A DNA stretch of 64,000 nt from Corella eumyota (taxonomy: Eukaryota > Chordata > Ascidiacea > Phlebobranchia > Corellidae). Shown here piece by piece: positions 25,611-46,200 of the stretch (the first letter of the stretch is position 1; each line of letters starts with the position of its first letter). The notes beneath the pieces are model-generated. The model was given only the letters and a program-made list of their open reading frames with translations. It was not told the DNA's origin and made no database searches. The translations under genes were made by a program, and so were the position numbers. The stretch covers positions 15,066,001 through 15,130,000 of the forward strand of contig OY720098.1 of NCBI GenBank assembly GCA_963082875.1, given 5' to 3'.

Positions 25611-27690
25611 CTTGCTTTTGGTCTCCTGCTTAAGACAGCCACTAACAACGATATTTGTCGAAGCCTGCGTTTTACATTCGCCGCCTCTCTCGCTTACACC
25701 GAAAAGATAATTTAGATGAAGTTTACGCTTGGTTACACAACTTTTTTTCGATAGGTCATCGCAATTAAAATGCGCAAGCTTTATTAGAACAAGTGTTTTT
25801 GCAATTGTGCAGTCGGATAGTATTTCTCCTTCGAATGTGCTGTAGATGTGTAATTATAAAGCACTCGTTATTTTAAGCACTCGCGTAATATAAGTATTCC
25901 ACTAGAACAGTACAATTTTTAAGTAAGTCTCCAAAAGTAAACAGGTAACAAAATTTAACCTCAATTCTAACTAACAGAATATGCAACGTGTTTAGGCAAT
26001 TATTTTTGTTATTTTCCTTCTGTATATGTTTTATGCACGTAATGCTTATTTATAAACTTAACTGTAAAGGTATTGTCATATTGACAGAAAAACTACTGTA
26101 AATACCGCGCATTGTCATGTTACAAACCTAATACAAAAATTAAAAAGGAAGAAATAATATGTTAACTAACATTTAATTTTTGTATACCAAAACAATGGTA
26201 CTTTTACCCGAAAATTTAAATCTTAAATATTTTACATTGTAAAATAGATACAATGCCTTCAAAAGACTTTTACACGGAATTAAACATTTTCACATCGAAT
26301 TGAAAAGTATATTTTACTTGTGACGTCAAAAGGTCACGATAGCCTATACCATTTAGATAAATTATAGGTGTTAAATTATCCAGCCCACTCTATAGGTAAC
26401 ATACCCGTGTCCAAATTTTTCGCTAGAAGTCGAGTACCAAAGCCGGTGTACGTACTTTGTTATTGCTAATTATGTTTGATGACCTGCAAGCACTTAGTTC
26501 AAAATAGAATTGAACCATGCATTTTTAAGTTAACAAAAATAATTACACATTAAAGAAAAGACCGCACACGTTATTTTTTCCCACGCAAAATGCTGTTTAA
26601 CTCAAATTAAATTTTGGATTGTTGTTACGTTGACTTAAGCATTGTGAAATTGTTTATATCATTCCTGAAGTTTATAAATATAGAACAGCTACATTATTAC
26701 TTATGTTTAAACAGTGAATTTTCGTGTTTTTGATTTATTGAAAAAAATAATATTTGTAAAGTTTATACGGTTACCAAATTGACTTCAGTGCGTTAAGTAA
26801 TACGTTATTTTTTAAGAAACGTTTATAAATGTTTTGATTAGTCAGCAATAATTATTTTAACTAAATAATTTTATGCTTTTCTTATTCAACCATTTCAGTA
26901 TTAATTTTATAATAAAGTGGTTATCAAAAATTGATAAAAAAGAAAATTTTAAAATAACTTCGTTACACCACCATGCGGATGGAAATGTAATATGTTGTAA
27001 TTTTTATCAACAATATATTTTTTTTAAAACATTAATTAAGTGCTTATAAATTTCATCAATAAAGATACCATTTTTTTATGTAGACATTGGGCTATTGTAT
27101 TTTTAACATGTATGTTACTTGTTTTATAACTACACACGTTACTAAATATAAAAGTGACATGAAAAATTAATAAGGCCTTTTATAGCTTAGGTTTTTTTTA
27201 GTTAAAAATAAAAAGTGTGGTCTATCGTCTGGCTTAAAAACTACAAATGTAACTTTTTTAAAAACTACAAGTGGAAAGACCTTTTTGCTTGTATCCAGAT
27301 GCCTACCATCTCTACCTGGATTAGAGTTGATTGCAGAAAGTCAAGTTAAAGTTGACAACCTTTTGCTTTAATTTAATAAACAGTTTTGTAGTTATTAACA
27401 ATTACTAAAGATCATGTAAAAATTGTGCAATTTATTTAATAAACAAATAAAATATATACGTATATTATTATTATAAAACATTGTACTGACAAAAAAAATT
27501 CCAAATCAATTTAACAATTTATGTCACAATCTTCCAAAAAAGTTTAAGTTTAGTTAAAAATCATAGTTTTGAGCTTTTTTAAATTTAAGTTTTAATTTGT
27601 TTAGTAATTTAAAATAGCAAAATAATCTAAAATCATTTAAACAAATCGACATTAAAACACGTGATAAGACGTCATAAAGAAAAAAGTAAA
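25611..27690. other. Divergent intergenic region between ADAMTS and CTCF
   Basis: No gene seen. The ADAMTS promoter probably lies in the CG-richer part at 25615-25830. The rest is AT-rich, with no repeat family recognised. Confidence 0.5.
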
Positions 27691-27836
27691 ATTTTTAACC
27701 TTTGACATCGCGCAAAGGATTGTGGGAAATATTTTTTGGCGTGCGACGCCATCTTTCGGGCTTCCAATTTCTTTCGAGACGCCCTCCAGTACAGTTAATG
27801 CTACCCACCAAAGGGCAGTGCTGGGTATAAACCAAG
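27690..27836 (+). promoter_or_regulatory. CTCF promoter and probable 5' UTR exon
   Basis: A short GC-richer block in AT-rich surroundings. It contains GATTGTGGGAAAT and CGCCATCTT, the latter (27747-27755) matching the YY1 core. It ends in AACCAAG followed by the splice donor GTAAGT at 27837. The next acceptor in the same direction is at 28459, before the CTCF start codon. Assigning it as a noncoding first exon is inference from these sites. Confidence 0.5.
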
Positions 27837-28484
27837 GTAAGTTTTGTTTAATTAAATTTTACTGCGGTTAATAATTTAGTTTACGTGCCTAAATGTTATA
27901 GTAGGATTTGTAGACCGTTCGAAGTACAAAATTGTTTATAAGTCTGTTTGTCAGTCTGTTTTGGCCTAATGATATTAGACAGTGAAACTATTTGTTGTTT
28001 ACGTAGTTATTTTAAGATGTATCAAATTATGACTTTACAGAAGCAAAAGGTAATTTTAAAACATCGTTTTTTTAGTAAACAAGGGGTATATACTAATTAA
28101 ATCACTAACTTTATATTATACCAGAACAAGCAGACAAGACATACTTTACCTCTTAACTAAAAAAATTGACTAAGGTTCACGACCTGACGACACGCTGCCT
28201 TCATTTTATTATTTTTATTCATCCACCACCTGAGTATGTTTAAATCTGTCTGTTGAAGTTAGCCTGCAGATACTTTAACTATTCACATTTAAACAATGCA
28301 AATAAATGTTATGTATTATAGGACAGCGTTCTAAAAAGCATTTTAAAAATAAAGTATCGTTTGGTATGTTTTTTTATTAATATAATGCAATGTTACTTTT
28401 AAATCTATACTAATTTTAAGTTATATATACATTTTTTATCTAAACAAATATGTTTTTAGATTTGGAAATTATCTAGAAAAAACA

Positions 28485-35083
<6,599 letters not shown>

Positions 35084-35335
35084 TTTTTTGGTAATGAAAA
35101 CTGGCACATTTACTATTATATACTAATGTTTTTTTGGCTTTATGTTAGTAATACAGAAGCTTATAAAAATCCAAAATGTTTATTTTTTTGAGGATATTTG
35201 AAGTCTTTGAAATTCGTTTAGTAGAATTTTAGGGTAAAATAATCATATATAAAATTTGTTATATTTTTAGTAGTTTTGTTTTATGGGGATGTGTCCATAT
35301 TTTAACTTGTTGTACATATGTTTTTATGGCATATA

Positions 35336-35341
35336 AATAAA
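35336..35341 (+). terminator. CTCF poly(A) signal
   Basis: AATAAA about 250 bases past the CTCF stop, followed by a T/G-rich stretch. Confidence 0.5.
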
Positions 35342-37216
35342 GCTTGGCATGTAATTAATAACTTGTTTTCTATAAGCACACTCTTATTGTAGGGTATGTT
35401 AGAAAAAAAAGGAATTGTAAATTTCGTTTAAAGTGTTTTATCTCATGTTAGTAATTGTAGTATTTTTTAAAAATAAAAATCAATTTAATTCTAAAATTGC
35501 TAACTAGATAATGAATTGTTTTAAAATTTAAACCTGCAGCGTAGTGTTGTTGTAGTAACACTTGCTACACCACACACGAGGTTGTGGGTTTAATCCCCAC
35601 TGCTCTTATGCTGTAGCGCCCTTGTGTAAGGCGATATAAACGGTACGAACTTCTGCTGGCCGGCACTTATGTTTAGGTCGCGCATTTATCCATTCCACAT
35701 CGAGAATAAAGATATATACAAAAAAACTATATTTTTAACTGTGTTCAATCTAAAACAATTCAATACAATTTTCCATTCATCCTTGTTATATATTTGAACA
35801 AAAAATACCAATAAATCACAAGCGAAAAAAGTGGCTCGGCCACCTGGGCGGTTTAATAATGCCCGAGTGAAAAACAAACACAGCAGCAAGATTAAGGATT
35901 TTTGTGACAAGCTTTTAGCTTAAATAGGCCACAATTATAATGTTTCGACCAAGTGTTATATTTACAATAATGGTATCGCTTCACTTAAAAAGATTGGTAA
36001 AATTAGGTATATCCAAAAAGAGGAAACAGTTATTTTATTATTTTAAATTAAATATTTACATATCAATTTGTACCATAAAAAGAAACCCATAATATAGCTT
36101 TACAAGTGGTGGGAGAAAAAAAATTGTACCATATTTTTACCAACTTTTAAGAAATATTTTTGCAATAAAACGGTATTTCAAACATGAAGTTATGGTTTCA
36201 ACAAAACAACAGTTAATTGATTTACCTAAATTAAGAATAGTTAAACTAACTAACATTTAAAAATAAGCTATTTAAAAAGCGTATGCATTTTTAAGAATGA
36301 TGGTAAACATTTCTGTAAGTTCTCAATAAAATGCAAAATTTCTGTTTAAATAAAATCGTTAAAATTTTTTTTATACACATAAAGCACCGTTATTAAAATT
36401 AAATAAAAAGCACACACACATAATTTTGAACTTTATACACGGCCGTATATATTAACAAAAGTTGAACTTAATATAGAAACCTAAAAATTTGCATCGAATC
36501 AGGCACAGCGTCATAAGGAACACAGTTATTACACTCATAACGTATTATTTTATATTTTAATTAAAATAATAATGTAAAGCAAAAAGTTATAGTTATTAAC
36601 TTTTTAAAAGATTTAAAATAAAAGAAACAAGAAGCACAAACTTTACATTTATATTATTTCTCTTACCGAATATAAATATAATATAAACAAAAAATATTTT
36701 TTTATACAAATTAATTAGTATTTTAGTCTATGAAGCGCAGTTTTAACAAATATTAATGTTTAAAGTACGATCCATAATACAATACACCAAGAATTTTTAG
36801 AAAATATATAATTCTAAAAAAAGTTTTTAGACTGAACTTTCATGTTATCATTGCGTAGAAAGTTAGAAATATAAATGACATAAAAATACAACGAAATCGC
36901 ACAAAATTTAAATAAACACAAAGAATTCTCGAAAAAAAACTTTTTTTAACTCTTTAAAATTGTTGACGTTATTAAAGCGCACCTTTTAACACAAAAATAA
37001 TAAAACATGTTTGCTCTTTATAATTTCTAGGAACTATCTTAACAAAGCGTACTATACCAAAACGAGACATTTCTCATTGTTTTTAATGCATAGATTTATA
37101 GTAAAGAACTTTGCTGAAAAATCAAGTAAATATTTTTAAAATAATTATAACGTTGAACATTTTAAATTTCAAAATTGGCAGAACACATTTTGTTTAAGTT
37201 TTCAAAAGTCCGTGTT
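35342..37216. other. Intergenic between the convergent CTCF and BCL11 genes
   Basis: Very AT-rich. It holds one SINE-A (35531-35711) and the BCL11 3' UTR at its right end. No AATAAA on the minus strand lies close to the BCL11 stop; TATAAA variants occur near 37017 and 37089. The 74-codon minus frame at 35686-35910 has no coding features. Confidence 0.45.
35531..35711 (+). repeat. tRNA-derived SINE family A, internally deleted
   Basis: Head CTGCAGCGTAGTGTTGTTG, box B GTGGGTTTAATCCCC, CTTATGCTGTAGCGCCCTTG. The middle of the body is missing and it passes straight to a short tail before CGAGAATAAAG. Confidence 0.68.
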
Positions 37217-40200
37217 TTAAACACTTGGTGTACGTGATTCAGAAACTTTGTTTTTCTCGGTTTTTTGTTCCGACCTATTTACGACGTGGTTATTTTCTTC
37301 ATTCCCAGCGCTTGTGGTTTGGTTGTTGTTGTTGTTCATATTTTCACCTCCAATTGCAAACGCCGGGGCACGATTTCCGGTTGCTCCGTAAATGCTCACA
37401 CGAGGCACCAGAGCGCTTGAATCAAGGGAGGGAGTGTGACGTAAGGAAGATAGCTGATGCTGATCTTTCATGGATGCCACCAGCGCCAAAGATTGCGCCT
37501 GGAGACGATGGTCGGTTCCTGTATAGGGAATTCCCGCCATGGAAACGTGATCAAATTTACCAACACGCACGGTGTCGCCATGTTGCTTTTTAACATGCTT
37601 TTCCAAAGTGCTGAAAGGAAAAAATTTAAGGTGATAGGTTTTTGTATTTTTTTTTTGGAAAAGGGTGTGCAGTTGGTATGTTTGTAAGCTATCCGTAAAC
37701 ACCGGGCTTACAAATGGTGTGGCATTGGTGCAAAAAAAAACAAAGTAAAAAAAATATTTAAATATAATAACAACCACTTTCTAAAAGTATTTAAAAAAGT
37801 GGCAAAAAAGTTTTTTACCTATACACTGAAAATGGCATTCCACAGATCTCACATCTATAAACATCCCTTCCATTTAGACCATGTGTTCGCATATGCCTCG
37901 TTAGCTTACTTGATTGAGCACAAGCGTAATCACATAATCTACACTTGTAAGGACGCTCACCAGTGTGCATTCGACGATGAACAGTTAGATTTGAAGTGTT
38001 TTTGAATACCTACATTTGTTTATAAATGCTAAATTTTAAACTTATAAATTTATGTCAGCATAATTGGCAAAACATGTATAAAAATAAGACAATACTGCTA
38101 CTAGCACACTTCTTCGAAATAAATACCTTTCCGCAATATTGGCAAGTATCATTTCTTCCACCCCCACGTCCTCTCGGTCGACCATGCCCTACTTCACTCC
38201 TACGATTCATAGCTGCCTGGTGCCACGTGGGTGACCTCACGTGGGTTCGTATTCCACCGCGAGAAGTAACTAAAGGTTGAACCAGGCCAGCGTACCTTGA
38301 AGGTGCTGCCGAGTTACTGGGAGCTGCTGGGTTAGGAGGCCTGGGCTCGACTCCATTAGCGATAGCTTGTCGCATTCGCTCTAAGACTAAAGGTATATCA
38401 AATCTGCCAACATCTTTAAGGTCGGCTATACCACTAGTCGGCTTTCTAAGCCCGCGTGCTGCCGCTATGGTTGCGGCGTTTAATGAGAACGTTGGTGACA
38501 TAAGGCCCTCGCCATAACCTGGCAAACCTTAATACAAACAAGCGTATTAAATTAAAATAGTGTAAAATACAAAAACCAGTATTTAAACTAATATTTACAC
38601 GAGTTAAACATCTAAAAAAGTGCGTATATTAGCACTATAAGAAATAACTAATAAAAGTTCAACCTGCGCTGCTAGGTGGCGTGCTTCTATTACTAGTCGT
38701 TGATGATAACCTGATTGAACGACCAGAAGCTCGATCGGATATATTGGGGTTAAATCCATCTATGGGTAAAGCGGGTAGCGATCCTCTCCTATGATTTGGC
38801 AAAAAAGGCAAAGGTTGTGGAACTTCTAAAAATATTAAATTAAATAACTGTTAAGAAAGTTTACACGTTTGATTAGACAGACAAGTGAATAGCCCGTCCT
38901 TTGTTCGGGATTGTAATTATCGTAATGTGGTCACAAACCTCAACCAAAATTTGCCCATGATATACTTGCGCACCACAAACGGCAGTTTTTTTTTAATTTG
39001 CAGGCTCTTAACTTTCTACTAAACTCCGTTATATATAGATTTACACATACATTTTAAACAATTATTTAAGCTTTAAATCGATTTTTAATCAAAAACACTG
39101 GAATTGCACTCACCCGTTGGTATTTGTCGGTTGGGAGAAGACATGCTTCTGCGCATTAAATCTCTTTTGGGGTCAGACAGACGACAGGGGTCATCATTAG
39201 CAAATTGGCCACCCAATTCCATTCCATTGAATTGGGAATGTGTGTTGTTGTTTTCATCATTAGTAAAATGTGTTGGTGACACGTTTTCAGTTTTGATTCT
39301 TTTTGAAATCACATTTGTTATAACAGGCATTTTTTCGTCATCAAATGCACTGTTGTGTTTACGCTTTTCAAGGTAATTTAGTGGAGACGTCGAATTTTCT
39401 TCATAAGATTTCGATGTCTCTTCATTTCTTGTTGTTTCCTCGGAGCGGTCGGACACTATTTCTTCCTCACTGTAAAGTTGAGCTTCTGGTGCTGAGATAA
39501 CAGATGCTGCATCTATGCTGATTCGATCAGGTTCCGGTTTACGAAAAAATAACCCTCTGGGTGAGGAATCTGCCTCTGTGTCTCTAAAAGGTTTTTATAT
39601 TAAGTTCACGTCCGGTAGTGTAATATATTGGTCATGGCGTCGGACTGCGACCGAAAGGTTTCGGGTTATAGCCGCACCAATGCCACACTATTCGCCTTTA
39701 AGCCTGGCGTTTACAGATAACACGACACGATATCACACCCCTCCTCCCAAAAAAATATTTAAAAAATATCCCTTTAAGGTGATACGAAAAAAAATTAAGT
39801 TCATTGAAAGATTAAATACGTTTTTTAACAATTATGTTATACCTTTCTTGTTTTACGTCATCTTTAAAGACATCATTAGAGGAAGGACTGATATCGTTTA
39901 AAGGCAGGTCCTGTGTAGCATTCACTGTTGAATCTAAAAAATATCAAATAAATTTAGTGTTTATAATTTACCAATTGCATATTAAAACCTAGGAATGGTA
40001 TTAAATTTCAAGTTTGTAAACTTACTAAAAAAATATTATGTTTTTATACACAAACATACTCATGCTTGAAAATATTTCCCGAAATCGGTTAAATCTTTCT
40101 TTTTCTTCTCCATACAAATGAGTTATCATGTGTTGCTTAAGTTTGCTTGCTTGTTCGCATCTATAACTGCAAATGTTGCAACTATATGACCTGTCATCGA

Positions 40201-43200
40201 CATGTGTACGTTTGTGAATCAACAAATTACCCAAAAACTTAAAACTTTTGCCACAAAATTCACACATTTTATGTCGTTTGTTGAAACGACTAAACACGTT
40301 GATGCCTTCAATGTGAGACGTTGATTTGGAACGCTTTCGAACAGCTACAACGCCATGCGTTCGGCTTTTGTCTGAGCGATTCGATTTATTTTCGCCTGCG
40401 CGAATTATTGACGTGGTTTTTGAAACTTCTTTTCGCACAATACGAAATGGCGGAGGGCTTACTTTGCTTTGCAAGGAATTCTCCGTGGATGGCGAAAAAC
40501 GTTGGTTCTTGTTGACCAAAAGACTCAGTGGTGCGTCGCTTGGCGATGTGGTGGAACTTTGCGGCTGTGAGTGTGACGCTAGTAGGCGCAAGCGCGCCGA
40601 GTAGTTACCGCGATTCATGCTGTGCATTACAGCTTCGGGCGAAAAAGTAAACGAGTTTTCTTCTGGGCAATGTTGTTGTGGCGAAAATTCTTTACCAACA
40701 TGAGGTCGATTTCCTGAATTAGATGCAAGGAACTCGTGATTTTGTCCGGGGTTGGTCAGAGCACGTGCTGCGGGATTATTAAACATCCTGGGTCTAATGT
40801 TGATTCGTTGTTGGTCGTTATTGTTAAGATTTGGGGCGTTTTGTAACCACTGGTTAATGAAACTAAAATTACGGGGGCTTGGCAGGTTTTGTTCTTCCTG
40901 GTGCATTTGTTGTTGAACTTGACTTGAAATTCGAGATTCCAAGGGCGGGGGTTGTCTCAACCTAAAAAACAAATTAAAAGTAAAATTGCTTTAAATCTAT
41001 TAAAAAAATGCTAACACCAAATTAAAAAAAAAGTGATTCTCATTAAAACTTTAAAATAGAATAAGTTTTACTGTGTAATACCTCATTTCTGTGCCAGTTG
41101 CAATTCGAACCCCGTGTACATATTGGATATGATGTAAAATGTTAGAAGCTGAAGTAAATTCAATGGCGCATTCACGACAACTATATAAATTGGGTTCGGG
41201 GTCAACAAGCTCGGGGGAACCCGCGCTGACTATAAAACAAAAAAGATTAATTAAAATAGGGCCGATAGTTGAACTTTAGGTTTTACAATAAAAAAAAATA
41301 AATTTTAAACACAATTTTACTTCACTAACGTTTTTAATTTTAAACTGGACAGAACGCTATTAAATCGGTATATTGTAATAATTGTGTTGCGTTACATTCA
41401 TACTGATTGAATATTATACAGCTTAATTATCAAAGTAAACTTTAAAAGTTAAATCCTTATTTTAAATAGCAACCTACCAAAAATAATACCAACATCATAT
41501 TTAAATTTAAAAAAAAAGAAAGATGAAGAAAATGGTAATAAATATATTGATAATTAAAAAAAATTTTTACTTGATAATTTTGTTACTGAGTAATAATATC
41601 ATTTGTTTAGACCCCTAAATATATCATTTACGATTTAACGATTTGGAACTTTTGCGATGCATTGCGTTTAATTAGGTATCTAACAGATACAATATTATTA
41701 AATAAAAATTTAGATCCTAGAAATTCAACAATCTTAATAAAGGACTTTTTTAAATTGATTTACATAAAAGTGAAATTTTTTAGATAAATTTATATATATA
41801 TTTAACTATTCAAAATTAGATTATTATTAATTGTAAAATAAAAATAAAATCTATATAACACCGTAACATGTTGAAAATTATATTTGTGCAAAATTATGCA
41901 GTGCATTTTCCAATTATTAGGCCGAGTATTTAAATTCGCATTACATATTTTTATATTCCTAGATCGGCTATTGTGGCCATTTATATTACGCTCGAAACGG
42001 CGACGTAATAGGATAGGGTAGCTAGACGATGGTCACGTACCAGACGAAAGAAAAAAGGCAAGTCTGTAGTCCAAGCCGCTGAGGCCATACATTGCAAATA
42101 CACGCCGTCGGCGAGCAGAAATATCACATACAAACAACAGGAGCTCGAATAACGTTTGCGAGTTTCGTCCAGCCTTCCCTAATGTTAAAATAGTGGCGCA
42201 CGATTGTGTGTGCGGCACACGCAACACCATAGCCAATATACGAGAGCGCGGCAGACTACATCGAAAAAGAGAGTACATACCTCATTTTCTCTCTTGACCG
42301 CTGACCGCAGAAATACAAGCGCAGGGTTCACGGTCACGCGGGTGAAATCAACCAATGAACGGTAAACGGATCGCAATTTTGGACGAGGCCCAAACCGTAT
42401 CGCAGACAAGGCTTAGCGCGCGCGCAAACACACACGCATATCGGTCGGCAATGACCGAGTAAGTCACCGCTAGCAAAAATATATTGCTTGAACTACAATA
42501 TATGTTATGTAATGACTATAACAGTAATAAAGTTATGAGGATTTTACACTAAAGTAAATTTGTTGTAAAACCACATTTCTATTTTTAAAACTGGTATCCG
42601 CAAGTTATTTAAAAAGTTATATAACACTATGTGCACAATTTCTGTAAATAAGTGGGTTAAAGTTTACATTAAAACCGTAATGTATACATTTTTTGGTAAC
42701 TGAACGTAATTTTAGACCAAAAGGCTTCGCGTTACATCTTATGTTCAAAATATTACCGATTACTGAATTCCTACTTACTTGTTAGTTTCTGTGAAATTTC
42801 GGCATCGTGTTGTATCGAATTCGACGGACTTGTCTGCTCACTAAGTGACGGCCTTTCAGGTGGACAAATTGTGCGATAGTTACCATTTAATGGATCTAAC
42901 GTATGGTCCGCGAGTATTTCGGGAAAGTTAACTTGCACCGACGAGTCACATTTTGATACTGTGGTAAGGCTATTGTGACCAATGGAATGACATTGCTGGC
43001 TATCAAACTCTGTTCTGATAAGCTTGCATTGCGGTAAAAGTTTATGCTGCAAATAACATACAAAAATTTTATTATTTTAAACATGCACAAACCAACATTT
43101 TCACTTGAAAATTATTTTAACAGTTTGTTTTTCCAGCAAAGTAAGCAATTTTTAAAAGTACTGTTTTGGCGGGCACTAAAGGTAGAATATAAAGTTATCT

Positions 43201-46200
43201 TAATTTTTGTTGCAATCGGTAATTGTGGAAATAATCACTACCTGAATAAATTCGGCGATTGCAGGTAATGGATAAGTTTTTCGACATTTTCCACAGGTTA
43301 TAAAGTCTTTTTCAGTTACAGTCGGGTCATCGTCCACTAAAAAAAATAAATAAACAAGTGTCTATTATTTAACTTAAAAAATACAGAAAACTAGTGTTTT
43401 GGTTATCAATTAGCATTCCTTAGTAAATAATATACACCACAAACTAGCATAGTCACGCATCGTACGTTCTGTTTACATTTCTGTTGTAGGCGTATACGTT
43501 TTAAATGCATAAATTGAAATTTTTAGGCAAGAAATACTGAATCGCAATACTTTAACTTTTCGCACACTAATTTAAATCTTATTTCCCATGATCGTATTGT
43601 AAATCTTACCGGCAGCCGTATGGTCACTACTTCGTATAGTTTTAAAAGGCTTTTGCTTGGTGCGGCGATTTAATTTCGGTTTATCGCCAATTAGGCTCCG
43701 TTTCGAAGTAATTGATTCGGAGTAGGTGGGAGGTTTAATTAAAGACGAAGTAGACTGGATTTGCCCCTCCTTTGCTACCAGTAGACTTTCGGTTTCGTGC
43801 TGCCGTCTTCCCGCAATTTCTGTGACAATTTGAGAAAGGGGATTTACCCTGGTTTGAAATACGTCCTGACTATTTTTTTGACACTCTGTAGAAGAAAGGT
43901 CCTCGGCACAACGCTTGTTTTCGACTGCTACATTTTTTGTTGACTTATTCGTAGGCGAATAATGTTCCTCGGAGTAGCTCGCTAAACGTTTTGTTATAGA
44001 ATGCTCAGGCATCTTAGCGGCGTTATCATGCATGCCGCTCTTTGCCTACTTTTTAGTATTTTAAGTTCGAATGATCATTTAGGATCACCCCAGTCTAGCA
44101 AGAACAAAGCATCCTGTAGTTTATCTCATTGCAATATTGCATACAATTTATATTTTGTCGTATATGACAAGACGATACCATAAGAATAACCACACCAGTC
44201 GAGTCACGTGTTTCCTGGTAAAGCTTCCTGTCTAGAACACGTGATACGGTAAAGAAATTGTCATCTGGTATATGTTTTTTACACTATGGCCAATCTAAAA
44301 CATCGATCATAAGTAAAGAAAATGCCGGCTTTAATTCAATCTTACCATCTTTGCTAATTTTAAATTCACCATTATATAATCATCTAGGAAAAATACATAA
44401 AACAGTTTTCTAATTAAAGGCTTGACCATTTTACAAGAGTTAAGATTTTTGCAATGGTTATTTAAGTATGTTGAGTTTAAAATCTAAATACAACGACTAA
44501 AAATGTTATAAACTTTGTGCAAAAATTAAAGAATCAAAAATCACAAAGTGCCAAAAAAATTTAGTTTGCATATCTCTTGAAATTTTTATTTGACATGTTT
44601 ACAAGACTGTGATAAGGAGATGTTTATCCATAAAAGGTATTACTTAAACAGTCGAAGCCTACTAGTAATTGCCCTCATGAGGACTGACGTAGGCAGTTAG
44701 CCTGTTACATGGTTTTGCATAATGTTTTTAATTTGCCTAAATAAACGAGATTGCTATTAACATACCCCTATGGGAATGTAATAATTGAATGCATAAAAAT
44801 GAAGCTCTCTTTTGGTGAATTACTAATAAAACATTAATTTTGAAAAATATATATATAAAGTAACTAAATTTAGAAACCTCTTCTTAAAAAATAATAGCGC
44901 AGGCTTTTTGTAGTGTGGATTTACCTAAAGACCTTTACTTATAAAATACTGCCCCTTTTCTTTTAAGTTGATATACTAGAAATTTCACATAGTTTTATCC
45001 ATAAGCTATTCATTCTTTTAAGCATCTTAACGGTTACATCAATTTAAGTTGCCCATTACATGTAAGGGTCATAATAACAAATCTTAAAATAAAGCTAAAA
45101 CCAACCACTTGTACTGAAAAACTGTAACTTTAAAATTTAATGACCAGTTTATTTCGACTGCCCTACGGGAGGCATTTCTTAACCACAACTTTCATTACGC
45201 TTATCATTAAATATACCTCGATAACACAAGCCAGAATTTATACCGCACATACACAGCACACAAACCAATTCATAAACCTCTCTCGTTTCGGGCTTAGCAC
45301 ACACTGTTAAGAGAAATCAAGAACTAAACTCCTCTCTCCACCTTGACCTTTACTCGTAGGTTGCTGTCTCATTTCCTTCTCTTTCCATTTTGTTACCACC
45401 TCTCTTTCCCTAGTAGTCATGTGTGTAGGTAGTAAAACAAACCGTTCTCTTTGTTCTCTTGAGCCGGTAACTGATCCTTTTTCGGCCGGTGAAATTTTAA
45501 AGACAATTACAGAATTCGAATGATCAACTGTTTAGATTGGTTAAAGTGAACAAACAAATCGATAGCCTACGTACAGAAACCGACCCGATGACATTGCTAT
45601 TTTAGCAGTTTTTAAATAAACTGTTATATTATGACGATTGAAGTTGTATGTTGGGGCTACACTTTATCACTAAAGGTTTATTTTCGGAAATATGATAAGC
45701 CGTTAGGCATTGACGGTTACACATAAGCTGTTGTTACATATGGTTCTATTGTATAACCTTTTACAAAGAAATATATAAAATAAATACAACAATTAATGCA
45801 CCAACTGTTTACAAAACAGGATACACTTTATAAAGTATCCTGTCAAGGCAAACGCTAAATTCCGTATGTCCAGTGTCATTGTCGAGACGAGACGGTACGT
45901 GAGCATATACAAAAACGAAGAGCATAAAAGAAACACATTAGGGAGGAAAGAGAAAGTTGAAAAAGCTTTAGTCAAAACCCGGGGCGTTATTTCAAGGTCG
46001 TTAATGACCACTATCCATCATTCCTGTATTTCAATGTTTAACAGTAATTTGCAAATCGTTAAATCAAGCTAGAGTCAGTCAATGGCGATGCTTGTCAATA
46101 GCATATCATCACGTGACTTCGTTAAGTGAGTTTAAAAAACAAGCATTGTCGTTATATAATATGCAGCGCGGGTCTTTAAAATAAACTAAAATTTTTTTTA

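Noticed and set aside
37225-37687. Plus-strand open frames of 122 and 76 codons
   Set aside because: They are antisense to the last BCL11 exon and have no domain of their own.
40321-40604. Plus-strand open frames of 64 and 92 codons
   Set aside because: They are antisense to the large BCL11 exon, whose fingers and splice phases are clear.
42033-42409. Minus-strand frames in the CpG-rich BCL11 island
   Set aside because: They overlap each other in two frames, match no family, and their ends do not fit the phase of the next BCL11 exon.
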